From positions 77,654-141,653 of the forward strand of contig NZ_NPKI01000025.1 in assembly GCF_002284565.1 (NCBI RefSeq): DNA of 64,000 bases, given 5' to 3'. How positions within the stretch are numbered: position 1 is the first letter of the stretch; each line of letters starts with the position of its first letter. The DNA is from Mesorhizobium mediterraneum (GTDB lineage Bacteria; Pseudomonadota; Alphaproteobacteria; Rhizobiales; Rhizobiaceae). Shown in pieces: positions 44,475 to 53,244 of this stretch. Both the position numbers and the translations under genes were made by a program. A model generated the notes under the pieces. The model had not been told where the DNA came from. It saw only the letters and a program-made list of their open reading frames with translations, and ran no database searches.

Positions 44475-45887
44475 ATGAACAGCCTGATCGGCCAATTCGA
44501 CATTTCCGACGATCGCATCAAGCAGATCGTCGCCGAGACCATCAACGGCGCCGACGACGGCGAATTGTTCCTCGAATACAGCGAGAGCGAAGCGCTGATG
44601 TTCGACAATGGCCGGCTGAAGACCGCCAATTTCAACACCGACCAGGGTTTTGGGCTACGCGCCGTCGCCGGCGAAGCCAGTGGCTACGCGCATTCCAGCG
44701 ATCTTTCCGAAGCATCGCTGCTGCGCGCGGCCGACGCGGTCTCAACGGTCAAGGGCGGCTATTCCGGCACGCTTGCCGCGGCGCCTGCCCGCACCAACCG
44801 TCATCTCTACGGCGACGAGAACCCGATCCCCTCGCCCTCCTTCGAGGCCAAGGCCAAGCTCCTTCAGGAAATCGATGCGTGGCTGCGAGCCGAGGATCCG
44901 CGCGTGCGACAGGTGACGGCTTCGCTCGCCGCCTCCTGGCAACATGTCGAGATCGTGCGCGCCGACGGCCAGGTGGTGCGCGACATCCGCCCGCTGGTCA
45001 GGGTCAACGTGTCGGTGGTGGTCGGCAATGGCGACCGCCAGGAGAGCGGCTCCTACGGCATGGGCGGGCGCAAGGCGTTTGGCGAATTCCTGGTCGAGGA
45101 GAGCTGGAAGCACGCGGCCAAGGAGGCGCTGCGGCAAGCGCTGGTCAATCTCGAGGCCATTCCGGCGCCCGCCGGCACCTTTGACATCGTCCTGTCCAGC
45201 GGCTGGCCGGGCGTGATGCTGCACGAGGCCGTTGGCCACGGACTGGAAGGCGACTTCAACCGCAAGAAGACATCGGCCTTCGCCGGCCTGATGGGCCAAC
45301 AGGTGGCCGCGAAAGGTGTCACCGTCGTCGACGACGGCACTATGGCCGAGCGGCGCGGCTCTCTGACCGTCGATGACGAAGGAACACCTTCGGCCCGCAA
45401 CGTGCTGATCGAAGACGGCAAGCTTGTCGGCTATATGCAGGACCGCCAGAACGCCCGGCTGATGGGCATGAACGCCACCGGCAACGGACGGCGCGAAGGC
45501 TACGCGCATCAGCCGATGCCGCGCATGACCAACACCTACATGACCTCAGGCGACATGGAGCCGGACGAAATCATCGCCACGGTCAAGAACGGCATCTATG
45601 CCGTCTCCTTCGGCGGCGGCCAGGTCGACATCACCTCGGGCAAGTTCGTGTTCGGATGCACCGAGGCCTACATGATCGAGAACGGCAAGGTGACGCAGCC
45701 GATCAAGGGCGCCATGCTAATCGGCAATGGGCCTGACGCCATGCACCGCGTTTCGATGATCGGCAACGACATGAAGCTCGACACCGGCATCGGCATGTGC
45801 GGCAAGGCCGGCCAGGGCGTGCCGGTAGGCGTCGGCCAGCCACATCTCAGGATGAACCAGATGACGGTGGGTGGCACCAGGGTTTGA
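44475..45887 (+). CDS. tldD: Metalloprotease TldD
   Basis: The 470-residue protein has the TldD zinc motif HEAVGHG (HExxxH, H250 to H255) in PGVMLHEAVGHGLEGDF, and conserved end phrases RMTNTYMTSGDMEPDEII, YAVSFGGGQVDITSGKFVFG and GMCGKAGQGVPVGVGQPHLR. TldD works with TldE (PmbA) to process peptides such as microcins or CcdA; TldE is not in the window. Its 3' end faces the RES toxin gene 39 bp away. Confidence 0.97.
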   Translation: MNSLIGQFDISDDRIKQIVAETINGADDGELFLEYSESEALMFDNGRLKTANFNTDQGFGLRAVAGEASGYAHSSDLSEASLLRAADAVSTVKGGYSGTLAAAPARTNRHLYGDENPIPSPSFEAKAKLLQEIDAWLRAEDPRVRQVTASLAASWQHVEIVRADGQVVRDIRPLVRVNVSVVVGNGDRQESGSYGMGGRKAFGEFLVEESWKHAAKEALRQALVNLEAIPAPAGTFDIVLSSGWPGVMLHEAVGHGLEGDFNRKKTSAFAGLMGQQVAAKGVTVVDDGTMAERRGSLTVDDEGTPSARNVLIEDGKLVGYMQDRQNARLMGMNATGNGRREGYAHQPMPRMTNTYMTSGDMEPDEIIATVKNGIYAVSFGGGQVDITSGKFVFGCTEAYMIENGKVTQPIKGAMLIGNGPDAMHRVSMIGNDMKLDTGIGMCGKAGQGVPVGVGQPHLRMNQMTVGGTRV

Positions 45888-45926
45888 GCGGCCAGCCTGT
45901 CGAGGTAGGCCTGTTCGAAACTCCCG

Positions 45927-46433
45927 TTATAGCCATGAAGCCGGTGTTTTCGGCAGGCGATGATCGGGATCGATGACACCGAGGCGCGGGGCGTCGTCCT
46001 CGTTCCAGCGCCAGAGCGCGACGCATGTGCCGCCGGGCGACATGAAGGATGGGTAGATCACGCCATGCAGCCCATCGGCAAGCAAGCGATCTCTTAGCCT
46101 GTGTGTCTCTGGCACAAGGCCTCGATCCAGTATGTCGCGCCACTCACACCGATGAATGTCCGTAGTTGCCTCGAGTTCGGTCAGCGTATCGGCGTCGGTC
46201 AGGTCGGCTAGCCGCGCGCCTGAAAGTTCGAGTTGGGCGATCAACGCCGGATGCTGGACGAAGCCCTGATTGTATTCGGCCCAGGCGGTGGACAGTTCCC
46301 GTGCCGCGTAGATCGTCGGGGCGCCGAGAGGATTCCAGCGGCCGCCAAAGCGGGCAGCACCTTCGCCGGAAAGCGGCAGATGCGCCCAACGCGGCACGAA
46401 GGCACGCCACAGGCTCAGCCTGGTTTCAGGCAT
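45927..46433 (-). CDS. RES-domain toxin of a type II toxin-antitoxin pair
   Basis: The 168-residue protein shows the RES fold signatures LWRAFVPRWAHLPLSGEGA, RFGGRWNPLGAPTIYAA (the Arg and Tyr-region motif), LSTAWAEYNQ (the Glu motif) and the C-terminal GVIYPSFMSPGGTCVALW with its Ser. RES toxins of this type degrade or modify NAD+ (MbcT, ParT relatives). Its ATG lies inside the end of the antitoxin gene (8-bp overlap), as expected for a coupled pair. Confidence 0.9.
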   Translation of the reverse strand: MPETRLSLWRAFVPRWAHLPLSGEGAARFGGRWNPLGAPTIYAARELSTAWAEYNQGFVQHPALIAQLELSGARLADLTDADTLTELEATTDIHRCEWRDILDRGLVPETHRLRDRLLADGLHGVIYPSFMSPGGTCVALWRWNEDDAPRLGVIDPDHRLPKTPASWL

Positions 46434-46794
46434 AGATGCCGGAGCGGACTGCCTCCAGATAGGCAAGCACCTTGTCCGTCTTGCCTTCCCGAACCAGATC
46501 GTAGGCGGTCTTTCCCGCCCAGCCGGGGATCGGCTGATGCTTGAACCAGATCGCCGCACGCTGCTCATTGCCGGCCATTTCGCCCGCCATCGCCAGAATG
46601 CGAACGACGGGACTAAGTGCAGCGTCGACCTTGCGCGCGCCGGCCTTGGCGGCAAGCGTGTTGCGCGCGACACCGATCAGGCCGGCCAGTTCCGTCAGGT
46701 TGACGCCGAGCAGTTCGGCGACCCGCCTTGCCGAGAGAAATGGCGTGCGCTCCTCGCCGAAGCGCGACGCTGGAACGTCGAGGGCTACAGCCAT
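46426..46794 (-). CDS. Xre/MbcA/ParS-family antitoxin
   Basis: The 122-residue protein contains an N-terminal Xre-like helix-turn-helix region (VAELLGVNLTELAGLIGVARNTLAAK) and the C-terminal toxin-binding domain with AIWFKHQPIPGWAGKTAYDLVREGKTD broken over about 80-108, the DUF2384 hallmark. It neutralises the RES toxin encoded immediately downstream and probably represses its own promoter in the ~95 bp upstream gap. Confidence 0.92.
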   Translation of the reverse strand: MAVALDVPASRFGEERTPFLSARRVAELLGVNLTELAGLIGVARNTLAAKAGARKVDAALSPVVRILAMAGEMAGNEQRAAIWFKHQPIPGWAGKTAYDLVREGKTDKVLAYLEAVRSGIYA

Positions 46795-46891
46795 GGCGAT
46801 TTCCTACCACACTTTGACAACATCTCATCAAAATATGCTCAATCGACGCGCAATTCAAGCTCAACAGATGCCAACCTGCATTCCTGCCAGC

Positions 46892-48133
46892 TTATCGCCT
46901 TCGCCTCGGCTTCTCCAATAGCGCGACGGCCTCGACATGCGGCGACCACAGGAACTGGTCGATCGGCGTCACGCTTTTCAGCGCATAACCGCCGTCGATG
47001 AGGATGCGCAGGTCGCGCGCCAGCGTCACCGGATTGCAGGACACCGCGGCGACCAGCGGCACATCGGAACGGGCGATCTGCTTCGACTGGTCCTCGGCGC
47101 CGGCGCGGGGCGGATCGAAGACGACGCCGTCGAAGGCATTCAGCTCCTTGAAAGTGAGCGGCCGCCGGAACAGGTCGCGGCGTTCGCTGGTGACCCGCTT
47201 CAGACCGCTGGCGAAACGGAACGCCCGGTCGAGTGCCGAAAGCGCTGCCGCATCGCCCTCCACCGCATGGACTTCCGACTTCGCGGCGAGGCGCAGCGCA
47301 AAGCTGCCGCAGCCGGCGAAGAGATCGGCGACCTTTTTGGCGCGCGCGAGGTGCCGGCCGACAATATCCGCCATCGCCTGCTCGGCGGCCTCGGTGGCCT
47401 GCAGGAAGGCGCCCGGCGGCACCGCGACAGCGATGCTGCCGAACGTGACAACCGGCTTTTTGGGCTCGATGATGATCTCGCCATCGATCGAGAGCCTGGC
47501 CAGCCCCTGAGCGATGACGAAGTTGGAGGCGACGCGGCGTTGGTTCTCACCAAGCTTGCCGGACTCGTGAACCGCGACATCGAGGCCGGAACCGGTCACC
47601 GTGACCGTCATGCGGAACGATTTCGTCGTTGCGCAAATCAATTCGGCGAGTGCTTTCAGACGGTCGAGCTTTGCGACGATCTCGGGCAGCGAGATCGGGC
47701 ATTCCTCGATGGAAATGATTTCCGACGACAGCGCACGAACGAAGCCGAGCTGCATGCCGGCCTCACTCCGTCGGGCGGTGAACACGACGCGCCGACGCGT
47801 CTGCGGCGCGCACGGCAGTAGCGCGTCAACGTCGCAAACAATGTCCTTGCTGTTCAGCGCATGCGCAACCTTGTCGTGCTTCCACCGATGATAGGCTTCG
47901 GCCTCGAGATGCTGGATGGCGCAGCCGCCGCATTCGGTGAAATGCCGGCAGGCGGGATCGATACGAAGCGGCGAAGCCTCCAGCACCGCCATCGGCGTGG
48001 CGCGATCTTTTTCGCGCGCGGCGGTGACGATTTCACCGGGCAGCGTGAACGGAATGAAAAGCTCGCCGGTTTCGGTCTCGGCGACGCCGTCGCCCTGGGA
48101 TCCCAGTCTTGTGATCGTGTAGCGCGCGTTCAT
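46892..48133 (-). CDS. Class I RNA (uracil-5-)methyltransferase, RumA/TrmA family
   Basis: At 413 residues it has an N-terminal TRAM-like OB part (about 1-55), FeS-cluster Cys in CRHFTECGGCAIQHL, an AdoMet domain with VADLFAGCGSFALRLA and the catalytic VFDPPRAGAEDQ, and SCNPVTLARDLRILI with the nucleophilic Cys. It methylates uridine at C5 in 23S rRNA (RlmC/D type) or tRNA; the FeS motif favours rRNA. The start overlaps the tlyA stop (ATGA). Confidence 0.95.
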   Translation of the reverse strand: MNARYTITRLGSQGDGVAETETGELFIPFTLPGEIVTAAREKDRATPMAVLEASPLRIDPACRHFTECGGCAIQHLEAEAYHRWKHDKVAHALNSKDIVCDVDALLPCAPQTRRRVVFTARRSEAGMQLGFVRALSSEIISIEECPISLPEIVAKLDRLKALAELICATTKSFRMTVTVTGSGLDVAVHESGKLGENQRRVASNFVIAQGLARLSIDGEIIIEPKKPVVTFGSIAVAVPPGAFLQATEAAEQAMADIVGRHLARAKKVADLFAGCGSFALRLAAKSEVHAVEGDAAALSALDRAFRFASGLKRVTSERRDLFRRPLTFKELNAFDGVVFDPPRAGAEDQSKQIARSDVPLVAAVSCNPVTLARDLRILIDGGYALKSVTPIDQFLWSPHVEAVALLEKPRRRR

Positions 48134-48924
48134 CGGCCGCCGATCCCGCCGTTCTTCACGCCGGCGTCCTTGATCCCGGCGAGCAGGAATTCGCGATTGC
48201 CGTCGCCGCCTTCGATCGGCGACAGATGCAGTCCCAGCGCGCGCCAGCCGGGGACGCCGTCGAGCCAGTCCTGCAGCAGGCCGGCAACCCGCGCGGCATC
48301 GTATGGGTCTTTCAGCAAGCCGCCCTTGCCGATCGCCTCGCGGCCTGCCTCGAATTGCGGCTTGACCAGAAATATTGCCCTGGCGCCGCTCCTGGCAATG
48401 GCGAGCGCCGGCGGCAGCGCCAGTTTCAACGAGATGAAGCTGACATCGGAGACGATGAAATCCGGAATGCGATCGGCAAGATCGGCGACTGAGAGATCGC
48501 GGGCGTTCATTCCCTCGATCACCGTCACGCGCGGGTCACCAGCGATATCCGGATGGATCTGGCCATGCCCGACATCGATCGACGTGACATGCGCCGCGCC
48601 GCGTTCGAGCAGCACTTGAGTAAAACCGCCGGTCGAGGCGCCGACGTCGAGCGCTTCGCTGCCGGCGGGATCGAGACCGAAATGGTCGAGCCCGGCGATC
48701 AGCTTCAGCGCCGCGCGCGAAACATAGCCTTGCGCCGGATCATCGACGGCGATGAGGCAATCAGCCAAGACGGTCTGGCCGGGCTTGCGGGCAATGACGC
48801 CGTCGACCGTCACCGTACCGCGCTCGATCGCGTCGCGGGCGCGAGAGCGGCTGGGGAACAGGCCGTGAGCGACGAGCAGTTCGTCGAGCCGCTGGCGTGT
48901 GCTGGCTGGCAAAGGGAAGTTCAT
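48130..48924 (-). CDS. tlyA: TlyA-family rRNA methyltransferase
   Basis: The 264-residue protein has an N-terminal S4 RNA-binding domain (RLDELLVAHGLFPSRSRARD, about 11-70) and an FtsJ-like domain with LDVGASTGGFTQVLLERGA, the Asp of DVGHGQIHP, the SDVSFISLKLALPP motif and KPQFEAG. TlyA 2'-O-methylates 16S and 23S rRNA; older annotation calls it haemolysin. Four-base overlap with the downstream rRNA methyltransferase gene indicates one transcript, in the usual rhizobial dxs-tlyA neighbourhood. Confidence 0.95.
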   Translation of the reverse strand: MNFPLPASTRQRLDELLVAHGLFPSRSRARDAIERGTVTVDGVIARKPGQTVLADCLIAVDDPAQGYVSRAALKLIAGLDHFGLDPAGSEALDVGASTGGFTQVLLERGAAHVTSIDVGHGQIHPDIAGDPRVTVIEGMNARDLSVADLADRIPDFIVSDVSFISLKLALPPALAIARSGARAIFLVKPQFEAGREAIGKGGLLKDPYDAARVAGLLQDWLDGVPGWRALGLHLSPIEGGDGNREFLLAGIKDAGVKNGGIGGR

Positions 48925-49095
48925 GGGCCTTCATGGCGAAAGCCGACGATGATGGCAAGGATATTGGGCGGGACAACGAACATCTTCGGAAAGCAGCGAA
49001 CGTATCAAGCTGCCACAGCTTGTTGAATATCGCACCGCGTCCGGCACAATGTCAGGGACGATATGCGTTTTGCTGCCGAACGCGAAGGAGGGCGA

Positions 49096-49497
49096 ATGCT
49101 GACCGGAACCTGCCATTGTGGCGCGGCCCACTGGACGTTGGAGGGCGATCCCGGCTCGATCACAGCCTGCAATTGCACGGCTTGCCGCCGCTATGGCGCG
49201 CTGTGGGCTTACGATTATGTTGACGAACGCATCCGCCTTGCGGGACCGACAAGGTCTTATACGCGCGCCGGAAAGGATGCCCCGTCGCTCGAGATTCTGT
49301 TCTGTCCGACATGCGCCTGTGTTCTGGCCTGGCGTGGTTTGCGCTCTAGCGCCACCGGTCGCACTCGAATCGCCGTCAATGTGAGGCTTGCGCCGCCTGA
49401 AGCAGTCGCCGACCTGCCAATCGACCATTTCGATGGTCTCTACAAATTCGAGGATCTGCCGAGCGATGGTCGATGTGTGCGCGATATGTGGTTCTAG
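49096..49497 (+). CDS. GFA/CENP-V-fold zinc protein
   Basis: From ATG 49096, with AAGGAGG directly upstream, the product is 133 residues. Zinc-binding Cys lie in GTCHCGAAHW, ACNCTACRRYGALWAYD and FCPTCACVLAWRG. This is the GFA (glutathione-dependent formaldehyde-activating-like) fold. The third Cys cluster and the SGG-like loop vary from the well-studied Gfa, so the reaction is open. It is inserted between tlyA (divergent) and dxs (convergent) in an otherwise conserved gene run. Confidence 0.9.
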   Translation: MLTGTCHCGAAHWTLEGDPGSITACNCTACRRYGALWAYDYVDERIRLAGPTRSYTRAGKDAPSLEILFCPTCACVLAWRGLRSSATGRTRIAVNVRLAPPEAVADLPIDHFDGLYKFEDLPSDGRCVRDMWF

Positions 49498-49635
49498 CTT
49501 CTAGAAGATTGGCCGCGAAACCCGACGTTCGACCGACGGTGCCAAGAGACACGATAAGCAAACGCCAAATCGCAGCGTAAGCAGTCGGTTACGGCCGCCC
49601 GCCGGCAAACTGGGTCAAGCTGTTGAGATTTTGAT

Positions 49636-51576
49636 TCAGGCGCTTTGCGCGCTGGCGGTGTGTCCCAGCGCCACGAAGACGGTGCGCACGATGCCGGCGG
49701 CGTCCAGTCCGGCGTCGGCATACATCTTTTCGGGCTTGGCGTGATCTGTGAATGCGTCCGGCAACACAAGCGGGCGTACCTTCAGGCCGTTTTCCAGCAG
49801 TCCTTCATGGGCCAGGAATTGCAGCACATGGCTGGCGAAGCCGCCGACCGCGCCCTCTTCCACCGTTACCAGCACCTCGTGAGAGCGGGCCAGCCGCCGG
49901 ATCAGATCCTCGTCGAGCGGCTTGGCGAAACGAGCATCGGCGACCGTGGTGGAAAGCCCTGCCGCGCCGAGCTCCTCGGCCGCAGCCAGGCAATCCTGCA
50001 GCCGCGTACCGAAGGAAAGCAGCGCAACCTTGGTGCCCTCCCTGACGATACGGCCCTTGCCGATTTCGAGAACCGAGCCACGCTCCGGCATGTCGACGCC
50101 GACGCCGTTGCCGCGCGGGTAGCGGAAGGCAATGGGCCCGTCATCATAGCTTGCTGCCGTGCGCACCATGTGGCGCAGTTCCGCCTCGTCCGCTGCGGCC
50201 ATGACGACGAAACCGGGCAGCGTCGCCAGAAAGGTCGTGTCGAAGGCGCCGCAATGGGTCGCGCCGTCGGCACCGACGAAGCCCGCGCGATCGATCGGAA
50301 AGCGCACAGGCAGTTTCTGGATCGCCACGTCGTGGACGACCTGGTCGTAGGCGCGCTGCAGGAAGGTCGAATAGATCGCCGCGAAAGGCTTGAAGCCTTC
50401 CGTGGCAAGTCCGGCGGCAAAGGTCACCGCATGTTGCTCGGCGATGCCGACGTCGAAGGTCCTCGCCGGAAACGCCTCGCCGAACAGGTCGAGGCCGGTG
50501 CCGCTCGGCATGGCAGCGGTGATGGCGACGATGCGGTCGTCCTCTCGGGCCTCCTGGATCAGGCTTTCGGCAAAGACCTTCGTGTAGCTCGGCGCGTTGG
50601 CCGGCGCCTTGGCCTGCGCGCCGGTGATGACGTCGAACTTGTTGACGCCGTGATATTTGTCGGCCGCCGCCTCGGCCGGTCCATAGCCCTTGCCCTTCTG
50701 GGTCACGACGTGGATCAGCACCGGGCCGTCGGCATTGTCGCGGACGTTCTTCAGAACCGGGATCAGGTGCTCGAGGTTGTGACCGTCGATCGGGCCGATG
50801 TGATAGAAACCCATTTCCTCGAACAGCGTACCGCCGGTGACGTAGCCGCGTGCATGCTCGACCGCCCGCTTGATGGCGCGATCGGCGCGCTCGCCCAGAT
50901 AGGAAGTCAGCTTCTTGCCGAAATCGCGCAAGCCCAGATAGGCTTTGCCGGATGCAAGGCGGGCCAGATAGGCGCTCATCGCGCCGGTCGGCGGAGCAAT
51001 CGACATGTCGTTGTCGTTGAGGATGACGATCAGACGGGCATCGAGCGCGCCGGCATTGTTCATCGCCTCGTAGGCCATGCCGGCCGACATGGCGCCGTCG
51101 CCGATGACGGCGATGACGTTGTTGCGGCCATCGACGAGATCGCGTGCCATTGCCATGCCGAGGCCGGCGGAAATGGAGGTCGAGGAATGTGCGGCGCCGA
51201 ACGGATCGTATTCGCTCTCGGCGCGCTGGGTGAAACCGGACAGGCCGCCCTCTTGCCGCAGCGTGCGGATACGGTCGCGGCGGCCGGTCAGTATCTTGTG
51301 CGGATAGGCCTGGTGACCGACATCCCAGATCAGCCGGTCGTCGGGCGTGTTGAATACATAATGCAATGCGACCGTCAGTTCGACCACGCCAAGGCCAGCA
51401 CCGAGATGTCCGCCGGTGTGGGACACAGCGTCGATCAACTCGGTGCGAAGCTCCGATGCCAACTGCGGCAGATCACCTTCGTCGAGCGTCCTGAGGTCGG
51501 CCGGGATGCGGACCTTGTCGAGAAGCGGCGTATGGAGCTTTGCGTTCACTGGTGGTAGGGCCTGCTTTTTATTCAT
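49636..51576 (-). CDS. dxs: 1-deoxy-D-xylulose-5-phosphate synthase
   Basis: The 646-residue ThDP enzyme makes DXP from pyruvate and glyceraldehyde-3-phosphate. Motifs are TGGHLGAGLGVVELTVALHY, HKILTGRRDRIRTLRQ, the ThDP motif GDGAMSAGMAYEAMNNAG, and in the pyrimidine half RTFDVGIAEQHAVTFAAGLA with the catalytic Glu, then PIDRAGFVGADGATH. It starts the MEP pathway that IspH completes. It is in the HDAC-xseB-dxs order with pirin and DUF2277 genes inserted upstream. Confidence 0.98.
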   Translation of the reverse strand: MNKKQALPPVNAKLHTPLLDKVRIPADLRTLDEGDLPQLASELRTELIDAVSHTGGHLGAGLGVVELTVALHYVFNTPDDRLIWDVGHQAYPHKILTGRRDRIRTLRQEGGLSGFTQRAESEYDPFGAAHSSTSISAGLGMAMARDLVDGRNNVIAVIGDGAMSAGMAYEAMNNAGALDARLIVILNDNDMSIAPPTGAMSAYLARLASGKAYLGLRDFGKKLTSYLGERADRAIKRAVEHARGYVTGGTLFEEMGFYHIGPIDGHNLEHLIPVLKNVRDNADGPVLIHVVTQKGKGYGPAEAAADKYHGVNKFDVITGAQAKAPANAPSYTKVFAESLIQEAREDDRIVAITAAMPSGTGLDLFGEAFPARTFDVGIAEQHAVTFAAGLATEGFKPFAAIYSTFLQRAYDQVVHDVAIQKLPVRFPIDRAGFVGADGATHCGAFDTTFLATLPGFVVMAAADEAELRHMVRTAASYDDGPIAFRYPRGNGVGVDMPERGSVLEIGKGRIVREGTKVALLSFGTRLQDCLAAAEELGAAGLSTTVADARFAKPLDEDLIRRLARSHEVLVTVEEGAVGGFASHVLQFLAHEGLLENGLKVRPLVLPDAFTDHAKPEKMYADAGLDAAGIVRTVFVALGHTASAQSA

Positions 51577-51682
51577 CTGCGAAATAGGCTGCTGGCCGGC
51601 GAATGTAAATGCGTGTGAGTGACGCGGCGTAGATTCAAAGTGTTAGGGTTTCCTTTGCGTGTCCAAAAGGGCGCGCGGCGCT

Positions 51683-52603
51683 CTAATTGTCCGGCAGCGG
51701 AATGAACTCTTCTTCATCCCCAGGAACGATATCGAAGCGGCCTGTCTTCCACTCTTCTTTCGCCTGCTCGATGCGTTCCTTCGAAGATGACACGAAATTC
51801 CACCAGATGTAGCGCTTGGAGCCGAGCGAGGCACCGCCGAACAGCATAAAATGCGCTCCACCCTCCGAGGACACGACGATTTCGTCGCCGGGCCGGAATA
51901 CCAGCAGCCGCTCCGCTGGAAAGCGGTCGCCGGTGATCGAAACCTCGCCTTCCAACGTATAGATGGCGCGCTCCTCGGCATCGGCAGGGATTTTCACGCT
52001 GGCCCCGGGCGCCAGGCTGAGGTCAGCATAGAGCGTGTCCGAAGCGGTCGCGACCGGAGACCGCAGCCCGGAAAAGGCACCGATGACGACACGCCCGCTG
52101 ACGCCTTCGGCGTCGATCTCGGGAAGACGCATGGCCGCCGTATTCTCGAAGATTGGATCGACCTCTTCCTTATCGTCGGGCAGCGCCAGCCATGTCTGCA
52201 GGCCGGACACCGACATCGGTGCGCCGCGCAGTTCCTGTGGCGTGCGCTCGGAATGGACGATGCCGCGGCCGGCGGTCATCAAATTCACGTCGCCGGGCTG
52301 GATTACCATTTCGGTGCCAAGCGAATCGCGGTGTCGGATATTGCCGTCGAATAGGTAAGTGACCGTCGACAGGCCGATATGCGGATGCGGACGGACATCG
52401 AGCGCCTGACCGGCCCGCAAGATGGCCGGCCCCATGCGATCGAAGAAGATGAAAGGCCCGACCAGCCGGCGCTTCGCGGTCGGCAAAGCGCGGCGAACCT
52501 GGAAGCCGCCAATATCCTTGGCGTTCGGAATGACCATCAATTCGATCTGGTCGCTGGCGAAGGCATCGCCGGCCTGCGGGTCATTTCCAGGGAAGAAACT
52601 CAT
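51683..52603 (-). CDS. Pirin-family protein
   Basis: The 306-residue bicupin shows the pirin metal site HPHIGLSTVTYLFDGNIRH and QPGDVNLMTAGRGIVHSE, then LRGAPMSVSGLQTWLALP. A second, variable cupin domain (YTLEGEVSITGD) closes the protein. Pirins include quercetinase-like dioxygenases and redox sensors; this one cannot be placed. It is 100 bp upstream of dxs and 9 bp after the DUF2277 gene. Confidence 0.95.
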   Translation of the reverse strand: MSFFPGNDPQAGDAFASDQIELMVIPNAKDIGGFQVRRALPTAKRRLVGPFIFFDRMGPAILRAGQALDVRPHPHIGLSTVTYLFDGNIRHRDSLGTEMVIQPGDVNLMTAGRGIVHSERTPQELRGAPMSVSGLQTWLALPDDKEEVDPIFENTAAMRLPEIDAEGVSGRVVIGAFSGLRSPVATASDTLYADLSLAPGASVKIPADAEERAIYTLEGEVSITGDRFPAERLLVFRPGDEIVVSSEGGAHFMLFGGASLGSKRYIWWNFVSSSKERIEQAKEEWKTGRFDIVPGDEEEFIPLPDN

Positions 52604-52612
52604 GCGGTCTCC

Positions 52613-52879
52613 TCAGGCGAAGCGGAGTGCAGATTTGGCTTTCGCCTTGGCCGCCACCTCTTCGCGATTGCGCGGACGCTGCGTCGTCTCAAGGCTGTCG
52701 AGCAATTCGCGCGCCGACGCCGCTATGGCCTCGACGGCGTGGTCGAACGCATGCTGGTTCTGTTTCGACGGCCGTGTCGTTCCGCTCAGCTTGCGGACAA
52801 ACTGAAGTGCGGCGTCGCGGACCTCGTCATTGCTTGCCGGCGGATCGAAATTGAACAGGGTCTTGATGTTTCTGCACAT
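52613..52879 (-). CDS. DUF2277 small protein
   Basis: The 88-residue product begins MCRNIKTLFNFDPPASNDEV, the signature of DUF2277, then LQFVRKLSGTTRPSKQNQHA and a basic, Ala-rich end. Function unknown. It precedes pirin by 9 bp on the same strand. Upstream in-frame codons (to 52915) do not fit the family start. Confidence 0.92.
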   Translation of the reverse strand: MCRNIKTLFNFDPPASNDEVRDAALQFVRKLSGTTRPSKQNQHAFDHAVEAIAASARELLDSLETTQRPRNREEVAAKAKAKSALRFA

Positions 52880-52989
52880 CTTTCGCAATCTCCTCTCGTC
52901 CTGGAGCCATCTCAATCGGGATGAGTTTTGTCCTCAATCATCATCATGCCCAAAGCCGGCAAGGCGAACTCTTCTTTCGGGGCCGTGCC

Positions 52990-53241
52990 TTACTCCGCGT
53001 CCAGCGGCTCTGTCCCCACCGGCTTGCCGTCGCGCGAAAGCCTGATCTTCTCGACCTTGTCCTCGGCCGCCTTGAGCAGCCGATCGCAATGGACCTTCAG
53101 CGCCTCGCCGCGCTCATAGATGCGGATCGACTGGTCGAGCGGCACGTCGCCGCGCTCCAGATCATCGACGATTTTCTCCAGCGCGTCGAGCGCTTGCTCG
53201 AAGCTCATCGCCCTGACGTCTTCGTTGGTCTCACCAGCCAT
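52990..53241 (-). CDS. xseB: Exodeoxyribonuclease VII small subunit
   Basis: At 83 residues it has the XseB core: MSFEQALDALEKIVDDLERGD and PLDQSIRIYERGEALKVHCD, forming a helical hairpin. Together with XseA (not in the window) it degrades single-stranded DNA. It starts 3 bp after the deacetylase gene, a conserved rhizobial pairing. Confidence 0.96.
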   Translation of the reverse strand: MAGETNEDVRAMSFEQALDALEKIVDDLERGDVPLDQSIRIYERGEALKVHCDRLLKAAEDKVEKIRLSRDGKPVGTEPLDAE

Positions 53242-53244
53242 CGT

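Noticed and set aside
49645..51558. A 637-codon open frame opposite dxs
   Set aside because: Antisense shadow of dxs with biased composition and no domain pattern; dxs itself is unmistakable.
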